A stretch of DNA of 64,000 bases, from assembly GCF_036898095.1 (NCBI RefSeq), contig NC_090765.1, forward strand, positions 29,321,067-29,385,066, given 5' to 3'. The notes beneath the pieces were generated by a model. The model did no database searches. It saw only the letters and a program-made list of their open reading frames with translations, and was not told the DNA's origin. The position numbers and the translations under genes are program-made. Below are positions 12,601 to 26,727 of this stretch, in pieces. Numbering within the stretch: the first letter of the stretch is position 1; each line of letters starts with the position of its first letter. This stretch comes from Palaemon carinicauda. Lineage: Eukaryota; Arthropoda; Malacostraca; Decapoda; Palaemonidae.

Positions 12601-12605
12601 ATTAT

Positions 12606-13160
12606 TATTGTTAATGATAAGTAATAATAATAATTAATAATAATAATTATTATTATTATTATTATTATTTTCATTATCATTATTATTATTATCATCAGTA
12701 TTATTATTACTTGCTAAACTACAACCCTAGTTGGAAAATTAATATGCTAAAAGCCCAAGGGGTCTAACAGGGAAAAATTATCGCAGTGAGGGAAAGAAAA
12801 GGAATAAACTAAAAGAGAAGTAATGAATTTTTTTATTTTTTATTAAGCGCTTTAAGAATAACAACATTAAAATCCATCTATCATATATAATCTATAAAAA
12901 GAGGCATATGTCAGCCTGCTCAACATAAGAACATTCGTGGCAAGTTTGAACTTTTGTAAGTTCCACCGATTCACCTACCCGATTAGGAAGATCAAAGTTC
13001 CACCGATTCACCTACCTGATTAGGAAGATCAAAGTTCCACCGATTCACCTACCTGATTAGGAAGATCAAAGTTCCACCGATTCACCTACCTGATTAGGAA
13101 GATCAAAGTTCCACCGATGTCAACTACCTGATTAGGAAGATCATTCCACAATCTGGTCAC
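12606..13160 (+). repeat. (TTA)n-headed dispersed repeat, copy 3
   Basis: An imperfect (ATT)n tract is followed by TTGCTAAACTACAACCCTAG at about 12,711 and the family body. The inner part contains an expanded 37-bp tandem repeat, listed separately. Confidence 0.8.
12960..13143. repeat. 37-bp tandem repeat, five units
   Basis: Units start GTTCCACCGATTCACC at 12,960, 12,997, 13,034, 13,071 and 13,108. The spacing is exactly 37 bp. Units 2 to 4 are nearly identical; the fifth carries GTCAACTACC. The array lies inside the dispersed repeat and looks like a recent expansion of one of its internal segments. Confidence 0.95.
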
Positions 13161-13530
13161 AGTTGGTACCCACGTTGTAGGATTTTATACGCAATTATTT
13201 AAAACTCTTAATCACTTTCCATTTAATAAATTCCTTTCACTCAAGCATCATTTATGTTGGTTTCTCATTTATCTTCAATGTTCTACACTTCTTCAGGGTA
13301 TTGATTTCATATACTTACGATTGCAATGCTCCTCAGACGTCTCCCTGTTTGCATCCTGTATTCTTAAATCAGTTTACTCATCAACCGTCCTTGCCGAATT
13401 GATTTCTAAACAGTATTTATATATCTACCTAGCTATCTGTCTAGATATAATAATATACTTATGTATATACAAACACACACATATACATACATTTTATACT
13501 GTATATACACACGCACATATACACACATTG

Positions 13531-13561
<31 letters not shown>

Positions 13562-13694
13562 GAATATATATGCGTATATATATGTATGTGTGTATGTAAA
13601 TATATATATATATATATATATAATAAATAAATGAATATATATGCGTATATATATGTATGTGTGTATGTAAATATATATATATAAATATATATAT

Positions 13695-13729
<35 letters not shown>

Positions 13730-13781
13730 ACACCACACATGCGTATGTGTATATATACACATATGTGTGTTTGTGTGTACG

Positions 13782-13812
<31 letters not shown>

Positions 13813-14019
13813 CATGTGTATGATTATATAGTTATCTAAATACATGCCAAAATATGATGTTCACAACCAAGATCTACTTACTTTGAAAGAAGACTAGTGG
13901 TCGCATTAAAGATGGTAAATCTTTGCACACAGAGGAGGGATCAGATAACAGGACTTCATATTCATTTCTTCTCTTGCTAAAATCTATTTATGTTATAAAG
14001 TAAGGCTGCAGTGTGCTTC
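13161..14019. other. CA/TA microsatellite block, no gene
   Basis: Between about 13,470 and 13,810 the DNA is a mosaic of (TA)n, (CA)n and (TG)n. The segment with AATGAATATATATGCG is repeated at about 13,559 and 13,631. Open frames across it are Tyr/Ile/Thr/His-rich artefacts. Confidence 0.8.
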
Positions 14020-14429
14020 ATTATAATGAAATCTGTTGTGTGTCAAAACTTACAAATGTTGTGTATCTAAATTCTGGAAAAACATTGACGAGGTAGGCCT
14101 TGGGAAACCTTCTAGGAGGACACTCCAAAATCAAACCATTGTTCTCTAGTATTGGGTAGTACCATAGTCTCTGTACCATGGTCTTCCACTGTCTTGGGTT
14201 AGAGTTCTCTTGCTTGAGGGTACACTCGGGCACGCTGTTTTGTCTTGTTTCTCTTCCTCTTGTTTTGTTAGTTTTTTATAGTTTATACAGGAGATATTTA
14301 TTTAAAATTTGTTTACTCTTCTTAAAAATCTTATTTTTCCTTACTGAGCTATTTTCCCTGATGGAGCCCCTTGGCTTATAGCATCCTGCTTTTCCAACTA
14401 GGGTTGGAGCTTAGCAAGTAATAATAATG

Positions 14430-14493
<64 letters not shown>
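14020..14493 (-). repeat. (TTA)n-headed dispersed repeat, copy 4
   Basis: This is the reverse complement of the family. The inner part lies at 14,080-14,290. The conserved body ends with CTTTTCCAACTAGGG at about 14,390. A (TAA)n tract closes the element at 14,420-14,493. A perfect hairpin begins 9 bp beyond that tract. Confidence 0.8.
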
Positions 14494-14494
<1 letters not shown>

Positions 14495-14501
14495 CATTTC
14501 T

Positions 14502-14635
14502 AAAAAATATTCTTGATCTTTAAAATTATTGTAACATCAAACCAAGGTTTCATTGACCTTTGTTGAATGGATGACAAAGGTCAATGAAACCTTGGTTTGA
14601 TGTTACAATAATTTTAAAGATCAAGAATATTTTTT
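14502..14635. repeat. perfect 61-bp inverted repeat with 12-nt loop
   Basis: The left arm 14,502-14,562 and the right arm 14,575-14,635 are exact reverse complements over 61 bp. They are separated by TTGAATGGATGA. The arm contains CAAACCAAGGTTTCATTGAC. A perfect stem of this length implies recent formation or an artefact. It could be a fold-back made during repair, a small hairpin element, or a sequencing/assembly chimera. Confidence 0.95.
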
Positions 14636-15760
14636 TTTTATAATATCAACAAGTTGGTAGGAAATGTGAGCATAAAATCTTGAATAAAGCTTCATTTCAT
14701 TATTTCTAAGCGGAAACTGAAAAGATAATTTCGAAAGTATCAACTTACGTTGATAAGATAACTAGTTTACTGGTAGCTATGATCTTATCTTGAAAATATT
14801 CATAACCACTGGTCGCAGTGATCTTTGTATTCTCAAAAAAAAAAAAAAAAAAAAAAAAATCAAACGAGTTTTCTAAATTATATTAGTAAATCCATTAAAA
14901 GATAATGATTATTTATAAACTTTGCTGGTCTTGTTTAACGCATACATTATGTTTCTAGTCCTATGTGCATAGGATTTCTTTAAATTCTAAGAGTATATTC
15001 CACATAACATTCACACTGCCAGTTAACAATTCCTGAATGAAAAACCTATGAAATTACCTATACCTTCAGACCGAGGATACCTTAACGTGGTGAAAGGGTT
15101 TTTGTATCGCCATCATCAGTAAAGCTGTACTAGTCAGGGCCACCCATACTAGGTTGGATTGTTGTGAGGCAATCAGACGGAAATCTCCCACCATAATCAC
15201 TTCGCAGTGATTAAAACTCGCCAAATCCAGACATGAATTGACATCCCTGAGGCCTTTTATTTTGCTGTGGAATAGACATGGCTGCTTTTGTTGTTGATGT
15301 TGTTGTTGTTGTTGTTGTATACCTTCTCACCCTCAACGATGCTTAGCCCAAGTACCTAACTGTCTTCTCTATGGTGTATCAGAATTTCCGATTTAACCTA
15401 TTCTTCAAAGCATAAGTAATCTTAAAAACTTAACCCTTTAGTAAACTAGCTTACTTCTTAGTGATCTACAGATGCGTTCAAGCAGGCTGTGACCAAGGCC
15501 GCCTCAACCAGGATTAATAGAGTACTCTATTTATCCTGGTCTCAACGACCTTACTGTGATTCGGCAGGAGAGGGAGGAAGCTTGTATGTAGAGTATGTTC
15601 ACTCCAGTTACATCTTCCTTATAGTGAGATAAATACCCTGGCTAGAACAGTCTCATGTGAGCCAATGTATATCCAATTTAAGCTTCAGCCCACTCCTGCC
15701 TATTAAATTTAAATTACATAGATTTAATATATAGTTAATTATTTTTATCACTCAGATTTC

Positions 15761-15792
<32 letters not shown>

Positions 15793-16429
15793 ATATATAT
15801 ATATATATATATATCTACTCATCCATCTATTCACCCATATTTAGAATATTTAAAGATTATAAGTATATACTGTATATACATATATATAATTCTTTTTTTT
15901 TCATTTATTTATTTTTTTTCCTTATCAATTGAATTTTTGATAATCTTATAATTCTTACATCCCGATTTTTTTTTCGGGCCAGCCCTGTGAGAGTCAAGCT
16001 TGACTCATTGGGCTGGTAAAACTCCTTCTTTTAATAATAATAATAATCACCACCTGTGTGGTACGAGTTCAAGAGTGTTTTAACCAGTGAAGCCTATTAA
16101 TCAATATCGTAACCTACAGACAGTTTAAATAAAGATCAAAATAGTTTATTTGCTATTTGTGTTTAAATTTTGAAAGCTATTTTGCACTCATTGGTAGCAC
16201 AGCCAACTCTGCCGTACTTTTCTCAGAGCAAAACAGTGTCGATCTTTGTGGTAATAAAGCAATACTTAATATTAAACTAATTTCACATATTTATCCATCT
16301 ACTCATAAAAACGGTTCTAGCTGAAATTCACAAATTTATGGGTATGTATGACATTACGTAGCAACCATATGAAATTGTTCAGTGCATCTTTGAACGATAA
16401 GAAGTGTCCTATTTATATATATGTGTATA
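14636..16429. other. stretch without genes
   Basis: It contains a poly-A run (14,837-14,859), a (GTT)n tract (about 15,290-15,318) and TA microsatellites (15,763-15,812). The part 15,070-15,350 (starting near CCGAGGATACCTTAACG) has the look of a dispersed repeat, but nothing in this window matches it. No gene is visible. Confidence 0.5.
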
Positions 16430-16532
16430 TGTATATATATGTATGTATATATATTATATATATATATACATACTGTATATATATATATATATATATATCC
16501 CGTCTTGAATATAAATGAGTTATATTTGTGGA

Positions 16533-16566
<34 letters not shown>

Positions 16567-16700
16567 TCTTGAATATAAATGAGTTATATTTGTGGAATAT
16601 AATATATATATATATATACATATATATATACATATATATACTTATATATATATTTCCTTCTTGAATATAAATGAGTTATATTTGTGGAAGCAAAATATCC
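16430..16700 (+). repeat. dispersed/duplicated block with a triple 33-bp word, copy B
   Basis: The word beginning CTTGAATATAAATGAG recurs at about 16,505, 16,568 and 16,661 in the same arrangement with (CA)/(TA) tracts as at 8,400-8,680. The last unit ends GGAAGCAAAAT and the match stops just afterwards. A roughly 250-bp duplication about 8 kb apart, or two copies of one dispersed element, would explain it. Confidence 0.85.
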
Positions 16701-17108
16701 GACTACCAAGACCTTTCTTGATTTATTTTCCTAATAATGGCCAATTTTTTCGGTTAGCCAAGACTATGATTTTTGTATGTTTTCTGTTCCTACAAACAGG
16801 TCTACTGTATTTATGTACGTATTACACAAAATTCTCTCGTGCTTATACAGCATATTGAAGAAACTAATAGTATCAATATCATTATTTCACGTGTAGAGAA
16901 AATACTATAAGAAAACGACTAAGAAAGAAATCTTCGTGCCGATTGAAATTCTTGTTAAAACTGAATCCATCATAAAATGGTTCAATCATTCCAAGTAAAT
17001 AATAGTTTAGTAGGAAAATTTGTTACACCTAACTTATAGGGCTTCTCTTTATTTGCTACACCTTACTTATCATAGGGCTTTTCCCTACCTTTCCTATTAT
17101 ATGACATC

Positions 17109-17153
<45 letters not shown>

Positions 17154-18006
17154 GATTTCTTACTTTTTTATAGTGAAACATGGCATAAACGCGATTCTAA
17201 ACTCCAATTACATCTCTTACTGAAACACATATTACTGCATATTCTTTTCGTTCAAGTGACATCGAGAAAGGTCTTGGACAACCTTGATATTTCAGGTGTT
17301 TTAAGACCCAAATGGGAAATTCCATTAGTGTGGAAGACGTCTGGCTTAATTAAACACCAAACAGTATATTTCTTTCTTTTTTCCCCAGAAGAGCGGAAAT
17401 TGTGTCACAGCGTGACTATTACAAAACATTTTTTCAGCTCTTTCGATGCTCTAAAATGTTGCTGAAACGTTGAGCTTCAAGTCATTATTTAATTAGCTTG
17501 CATATAAACATTTGATAACGTTTCTAGATGCTTTAGCATGCTGGTATTTGTGATGCTCTTTTTAGATGTATCTAATTTTTCCCAAGAGAACCTTAACAAT
17601 ATATCCAGTATGATTTAGGTCAGGCTCGTGGGCAACCTCTGGGCCCCGTGGTCCCCTCCCCCCGAGACTTTTTCAAGTTACCGAAGCTACTTTTAATACC
17701 AGTTATCATTATTATCATTTGTTCAAAGTATATTAACCTGATTTTAAACTCTTCTACTTTATATGATATAATTGCAAATTTTTCACAAAAAATATATAAC
17801 ATTTGCGTGTTAAACATATTTTCCTTAGAAGTTAACTATAACTATTAGCTCCGCAAGTGATATTTGAGTAAACCTATTTGCGTTACGAAACAAAAAAAAA
17901 AAAAGGAATATCTTCATTCATGTTTGCATTTCGTTGGTGGTTTCTTTGATGCTCAGTAACTCCTGGTAAACGTTACAAAATCAGTTTTATTCCAGTTCAA
18001 ACTTTG

Positions 18007-18061
<55 letters not shown>

Positions 18062-18605
18062 AGATCGTTCACGGGATTCAGAGATTTTAAAAGCCTACGA
18101 AAACGGAAATTTACATATAAGATGATAACGAAAAAAACAGGACTTGATCAATGTTGATTCCCAAAATGAATGAAAAACACTAACAAACGCACTTAATGAT
18201 TCATAAGTCCTTTCTCAATAATCGGAGTACAAAATCGGTATTTTTTTCGATTTATCAGACATTCAAATATCTTCCTATTTATTAGAATATGAGCGTTTTA
18301 ATGGGTTTAATAAAAAAGAAAATTATTGTCATTAAATAGGTGGTTTTTGTTTATTAATAGTGGCGTAACTATTAGTACAATTAGTTAGCTAAAAAGATTT
18401 TTTCAGCTTAGAGATGATATCTCTAGGTACCTTAAGTATCTAAGTTTGATATGCTGAAGCGACGATATTGTCCCCTATCTTTCAATAAACGGATACGGAA
18501 AGTTGTCTGCTAACTTTGTCAGGAGTGTGAGGCTCGTTACTTTTTTTAGAATGATTTATTGTTAATTTTTTTCTCTTCAGTTATGTATTTCCTTATTTCC
18601 TTTTC
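16701..18605. other. stretch without genes; two (CT)n tracts
   Basis: (CT)n tracts lie at 17,107-17,150 and 18,012-18,060. The open frames (for example 17,256-17,465) have no recognisable domain. I see no RNA gene. Confidence 0.6.
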
Positions 18606-18719
18606 TCACTGGGCTATTTTTCCCTATTGGAGCCCCTGGGCTTATAGCATCTTGCTTTTCCAATTAGGGGTTGTAGCTTGGATAGTAATAATAATAATAA
18701 TGATAATAATAATAATAAT
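18606..18719 (-). repeat. (TTA)n-headed dispersed repeat, copy 5 (short)
   Basis: The stretch AGCCCCTGGGCTTATAGCAT at about 18,631 and the following TTTTCCAATTAGGGG are the reverse complement of the family body. The copy ends in (TAA)n at 18,684-18,719. Only about 80 bp of the body is kept. Confidence 0.75.
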
Positions 18720-19014
18720 CTGTTACTACCAACGTAGCTCTACTCTTTCGATTTGAATCCTAAAGGGGTTGTGATTGTCTTATTCAATAGACAATCACAA
18801 CCTTTTTTTAAATGATTACTCCCAAAATTTTATTTCCAACTAATCAATGACCCCATTGAACATAATACCCGATAACATCGGATGTTTTTTTGCAGCCACC
18901 TGATGAACTGTATGGATCATGTAGCCCGCTATTGGCTGCTTATAGTTAAGGATCCAAAACAAATGCAAACTTTTTCATTTTAATGGATATCAAAATGAAC
19001 CATCATCAGTGTAG

Positions 19015-19295
<281 letters not shown>

Positions 19296-19397
19296 GGGGG
19301 GAGAATGTGAATAACTCAATTTCAGAACATCTTGATTACCCCAAAAATACGGGTCCATTACCCCACTGGGGTAATTTACCCCAGGGTTGGGAAACAC

Positions 19398-19700
19398 TGG
19401 TCTATTGGAAACGTCCCTGCCTGGCGATCTGCCGGAATGGGGTTCGCGTTCCGTTCAAGCTCGATAGTTTCTTGTAGTGTCTGCAACCTCACCATCTTTA
19501 TAAGCTAAGGATGTGGGCTTTGGGGGAGCCTATGGCTATACTTGCTGAGTTATCAGTCGTCATTGCCTGGCCCTCCTTGGTCCTAGTTTGGGTGGAGAGC
19601 GGCTTGGGCACTGATTATATGTATACATGGTCAGTATCTAGGGCATTGTCACTATCCCTTGCCTATGTCGTTCATGAATGGCCTTTAAACCTTCAAACTA
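19398..19700 (+). mobile_element. tRNA-derived SINE, copy 2
   Basis: The head (about 19,398-19,470) has the degenerate box-B-like word GGGTTCGCGTTCCG. The body shares with the other copies GTGTCTGCAACCTCACCATC and GGGGGAGCCTAT, and it ends near GTTCATGAATGG. It is oriented opposite to copies 1 and 3. Box B is mutated compared with copy 1 (GGTTCGAGTCCCGC), so this copy is probably silent. Confidence 0.8.
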
Positions 19701-19744
19701 ATTACTGGAATTTATGTATGTATATATATATAAGTATATATATA

Positions 19745-19936
19745 TATTCAAATAAGCCACTGTCACTGTCACTGTCACTGTCACTGTCACTGTCTATACA
19801 AGCTTGCCGACCAGGGTTCGATTCCCGGCCGTCACAAGCTCTTGTCTTTGTGTGATTTCGCCTGGGGCTCTGATCCCGAGGTCGTTAAGAGAATCCAGAC
19901 ATTAATGTATCAAAAATATATATGGCTTATTTGAAT
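19745..19936 (+). mobile_element. second tRNA-related short element with terminal inverted repeats
   Basis: A tRNA-like box B, GGTTCGATTCCCGGCC, lies at about 19,815. It is preceded by a (CACTGT)n array (19,758-19,794). The ends ATTCAAATAAGCCA (about 19,747) and TGGCTTATTTGAAT (about 19,923) are exact inverted repeats. A Pol III-type head combined with inverted ends is unusual and could mean a SINE captured by a MITE, or a MITE that carries a tRNA fragment. Confidence 0.65.
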
Positions 19937-20568
19937 ATGAAAAAAACACGTCTAAATGTGCAAAATTTATCATACATATATATATATATATATATAATAT
20001 ATATATTATATATATATATACTGTATATATATATATATATAATATAATATAATACATATATGTATATATATACACATATATATATATATATATATATATT
20101 ATTAGATAGAAATACACAGCGTAGTCAACAATCGAAAAAGGCTATCGCCAACGCCTATAGCGGTTGGATTTTAAAATATGAAGTGACATTGTAAGGTAAT
20201 CAGCATTGCACTGTATCCATTATTAAGATCTTAAGAAGCTTTTGACCCTGCTTATCATGATAGTGAATGATGAATGTCATCGTCAAAGTTACGCATCTCT
20301 CTCTCTCTCTCTCTCTCTCTCCTCTCTCTCTCCTCTTAACGTCTTAAAACACCATCTTAGCTCTGTTCGCTCTATCTTATCTGATAAACTTAGATCCTAC
20401 ATGACACCAGTTTCCATCTACCGGAGCTAATGTCTATTAATCTACTTAAGAATCAATCCCACACATACACACACACACAAAGCATTATATATAATATATA
20501 TATATTATACATATATATATGTGTGTGTGTACATATATTTTATACATTTATACTATATACTGTATATA

Positions 20569-20611
<43 letters not shown>

Positions 20612-21869
20612 TTATCTGTGCGTGTTTTGGGCATGTTCTCCTATTGTTATAGTTAATATATGATGTATTATGGCGTCTAAAAATTGAACACATCACACCT
20701 GATAGACAAAATTCCAGGTTGATTTCACGAAAAGATGAAAAACTGCAACTATGGTTCTCATTTAATATTTTTGCCAACGTTCTAACCATTTATTTCTACG
20801 TGATTCTTTGTCAGGGCTACAATGGTTTGATTAGAAAAGCGTTAACTGAATATTTAGAATACAAAAAGAATTAGAAACTCCGAAATTAATTAACAAATTT
20901 TTGATGAATGGAAGCTTTTTCAAAAATTCGTTGAAAATCTAAATTTTAAGATTAATTTTGTAAATAGTGTATGATTTTTTTTTCACAAAGCTTCACATGA
21001 TCTTATGAACGATTCCCTTAACTTCCTCCTCTTCAAGGGCGTTCGTAGTCCCACCCCTGTATTAGGAGTTGACTCCAGAAAACAGGCATAACACCAAAAC
21101 AGTCACAATCATCCCTTAATTACTAAATTGTATTCGTAGGACTCATCAACAGTTTGCTTAAATCCTCTAAACACATTTGTTTATCAAGGCCCATCTTCCC
21201 AATATATACTGTATATCTTTATCACCATCCATCTTTACTTAGGCTTCCTCTCCTACCTTCCAGCTCTTAGGAATTATATACTCTTTTCAATCAGATGTTA
21301 TCATCCATTTTTCCTACACCAGTGTATGCGATCCGTCAAAAATGACGGGCTAAATATTTAGATATCCACACACACGCACACGCACCTCCCTCTCACTAGG
21401 GTATGAGTACTCCCTCTCCTCCTTCCCAAGGGATGGGGAGAGCTGTGCGTGACTGGATATATATATATATATATATATTATAGTCAGACACTTATTCTCT
21501 ATAATGTAGGGAAGATGACAAAATCTTCTTAGATACTGTGAAACAAGCATGGACAACATGTTCGTCAACTAGGGACAACATTTAAACTATATCCAAGTTT
21601 GTGAGGGCCGCATGATAAAACCCATATGCAAGAAATTATATACTATTGTAATTGTTTTTGCAGTTCTTCCTTGTTTTATTTATGTTACTAAGAAGATTTA
21701 CAGTACATAGAAATTATATCACTCTCATTACTTCTTAATGATGAATAAATAAATGTCACTGACCACAAGTTGTCCATGCTTGCATCATTTCACCTATACT
21801 AAGAATTTACTCTTTTTATGTAATGTATTAATCGCTCTATTTCAACCATAAAAAACTTTTCATAGCTCA
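19937..21869. other. stretch without genes; several microsatellites
   Basis: TA blocks lie at 19,974-20,100 and 20,562-20,612, CT at 20,297-20,333 and TA at 21,458-21,480. No motif-bearing open frame was found. Confidence 0.6.
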
Positions 21870-22345
21870 TAACCGCATATCATCCCTACCACACGTTCTC
21901 AACACACTCCACATTACCTCTCTCTCAATCCTGTCATGAGCTTTGTGCAAACCTATGAATACCACATGCAGCTGTTCCTTATTTCTTTCAATCATTCAAA
22001 TAAGTTTCACTACGAAGAGTTAGTTTAATAACATTTCTTGCCTAAACCCATATTTTTTCTTTCTTTGTCATTCTTTCTTCACTTATACTCTCAGAGTGAA
22101 AATCCTTCCATAAGCCTTTTTGAGATACGAAGTACTGTTATGTCCTTGTGATTCATACTATTACCTTTACACATCAACATTTATCCACAATCCCATTTCT
22201 CAGGAGCCTTTCCTTCAGCCAGATATACCTTACAGTCCTTGGTCAGCCACTTAACCATTCTCCTCTTATATGACATTCTATCAATATTCTTTTCCACATC
22301 TCTAACCTTTTTCATCATAATACCACGGCAATCTTATGATCTTAT
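21870..22345 (-). pseudogene. decayed non-LTR reverse transcriptase fragment
   Basis: Reading the minus strand in one frame near 21,915-21,990 gives VVFIGLHKAHDRIEREVMW. This matches the RT block that normally reads FxDLxKAYDRVxRExxW and holds the first catalytic aspartate in non-LTR elements. Here the aspartate is replaced by glycine and the tyrosine by histidine. Upstream (up to 22,345) are further RT-like strings broken by stops. The copy is old and inactive. It belongs to a LINE type; the clade cannot be told. Confidence 0.6.
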
Positions 22346-23129
22346 TCGCAAGTTCTGATAACGATAATTCACTGATAATCCCCAGGAAAGTGAGAAATGA
22401 TAAAGCTCATTGGTGATAAGGCATAGCACAGTTGTTTCTGCCTCAAAAAGTTAATGATAATAAAATGCAGTGTGTTTCCATTACTATTTTTTGTTTAGTA
22501 TGCAACTATATTTTGGTTATCTCACTTATAACCTCTTAATAATTATGCAGAAACGGGAAATTCAGGTCTGAGCCTCGAGTTCACAAGTAAATTTCTTATT
22601 GTTGGGACTTTCCCTGTAAAATCTCAAGACCTTCACTTGTATTGCCATCAGTTTTAAATTTTATAGTGAGCCCAGGACTCTCTTAGAGATTATCATTTCT
22701 GATAAAAAATGATCGCCATGTCTGCCCCGATTCTTCTATTTCATCACGGTTGTCAATCTTGAGTCACGCTGCTAGAAATGCTTTTCATAAGTAAATGGAT
22801 AAAGAAACGCTTGAATCAGATTTATATATTACGAGAAATAATAGAAACGTGAATATGCCACAGAGATGTTATGAAATACCTAAGTCTATCTCTGTCTTCG
22901 TTCTCTATTAAGGACTGTGACATTCATTTTCTATGATGTACATCAAATCGTATACTAAATTAATTTACAACTTGATAATACAATGGTTGTCTTGTGTGGA
23001 CATGAAGTATACAAATTTCTCGAATGTTACAAATTACGGTGATGTAAGCTTTATATCAAACTGTAATAAAATTGGACTAAAGACTATAAAAAATGGTACA
23101 TTTAGAATTATATCGAGACCATATATGCT
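22346..23129. other. stretch without a recognised feature
   Basis: The DNA is AT-rich. The one open frame (22,933-23,148) is short and runs into the SINE, so it is not credible as a gene. Confidence 0.6.
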
Positions 23130-23232
23130 ATATAGGTTTGAAGGCTGATCATTAATGGCAGATGCAAGGGATAGTGACATTGCCCGTGCAAGCAAGACAA
23201 TGCCCTAGAGACTTATCTTATTTGTATGTATG

Positions 23233-23325
<93 letters not shown>

Positions 23326-23524
23326 TACATATGATCAGCGCCCAAGACACACTCCACCCAAGCTAGGACCAGAGAAGGCTAGGCAATGGCTGCTATTGAC
23401 TCGGCAGATAGACCCTAGGCTCCCCCAAAGCTCCCATCCTTAGCTCATAAGGATGGTAAGGCTGCAGACACTAGAGCTAACGAGTCTGAGCGGGACTCGA
23501 ACCCCCGCCTGGCGATCACCAGTA
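23130..23524 (-). mobile_element. tRNA-derived SINE, copy 3, with (TA)n expansion
   Basis: On the minus strand the head lies near 23,524, with box B GGTTCGAGTCCCGC at about 23,490. The body then runs to about 23,130. A (TA)n tract of about 90 bp (23,235-23,321) has expanded at the place where copy 1 has only a short TATA stretch. The remainder is collinear with copy 1. Confidence 0.85.
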
Positions 23525-25630
<2,106 letters not shown>

Positions 25631-25769
25631 CAGGTCACAAACCTACCCAGGTCACAGACCTAATGGGGTGGGCGAGACCATGCACCCTCTTCCCAGGTCA
25701 CAAACCTACCCAGGTCACAGACCTAATGGGGTGGGCAAGCCCACGCACCCTCCTCCCAGGTCACAAACC
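25631..25769. repeat. 63-bp tandem repeat, about 2.2 units
   Basis: Units start CAGGTCACAAACC at 25,631, 25,694 and 25,757, a spacing of 63 bp each. Inside each unit is CACAGACCTAATGGGGTGGG. The surrounding 200 bp holds older relatives of the same word. Confidence 0.9.
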
Positions 25770-25978
25770 GGTAAAGTTTTACTGTATTACAGATTCTCAT
25801 TTCGAACAGAAAATATAAGTTTACCTGTAGTAAATAACGTGATTTGACCGAATTTGACCTTCATTTCAACCGCAAATGGTATTATTGTAGTGTATTACAG
25901 GGCAATGTAACCTAGGAAAAAACTACTTTTTCTTACAGAAAAAATTACGCTATCGTCGAAAATGAATAGTTTCAGAAA

Positions 25979-26072
<94 letters not shown>

Positions 26073-26727
26073 TACAATGATGGGGGATCCCCAGTGGGAA
26101 CTCGGGGTTTTGGGTGGGGGAAAACATACTGGGGAAACTATATATAATCGTAAAACAAGCCTTTTCTTCTCTATATATTACCTTCTTGAATGTATAATAA
26201 AAGTAGGAAAATACAAAACAGTATAGCTGGATAAACTTTGAAGGCGCCGTTGCAAAGACTATGTCTCATGAAAAAAATACAGTAACCAGTGCTGCCAACT
26301 TGTAATGTAGATCAAATGTTGACGTATCATGCTAACATTAGCAGTGTTTTCCATTTAATTTTTCTCATTCTACTTTCACGTTGTAGACGCTCTTGTACGT
26401 ACGTTTGTACATACTGTAGCAGGTTTCGACTTTCTGCGCAAAAACCCCGCCTCCCTGCACAGAGACTTTTCCTCCACCAATAGTGATGGAGTACCTGCAA
26501 GTATGATATTTTTTCCCGTGGCTGGCAGGCGCCAAGTGAGTATGCCGGTTGCAGAGAGCAACTGGGTTGAGTCTGTACTAGAGGACGCAATAAACCACAT
26601 GCCTCCACCATCGTGTATCTCTTGTCCCACATTGACATCTAATAAATAGGATTTCTTCTTCTCTAATCCTGAAATGTAACTGTTCGTCTCTCTACCAGCT
26701 CTGTTCAAGTCTATTACTCGATTAGCT
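25770..26727. other. repeat-derived stretch with a (TA)n tract
   Basis: 25,770-25,870 is a diverged inverted match to 52,040-52,145 (shared word AAATAACGTGATTT). 25,890-25,960 matches 52,430-52,490 in direct orientation (shared AATGTAACCTAGGAAAAAAC). A (TA)n tract fills 25,982-26,070. 26,416-26,700 resembles a solo LTR only vaguely and no target-site duplication can be shown. Confidence 0.55.

Noticed and set aside
18767..18802. Short hairpin (14-bp stem, 8-nt loop) as a terminator or RNA gene
   Set aside because: Stems of this size occur by chance in AT-rich DNA and there is no gene next to it. It is mentioned only for its position similar to the 61-bp hairpin.
26416..26700. Possible solo LTR beginning TGTAGCAGG
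   Set aside because: No second copy in the window, no target-site duplication and no clear CA end. The two AATAAA words are not enough.
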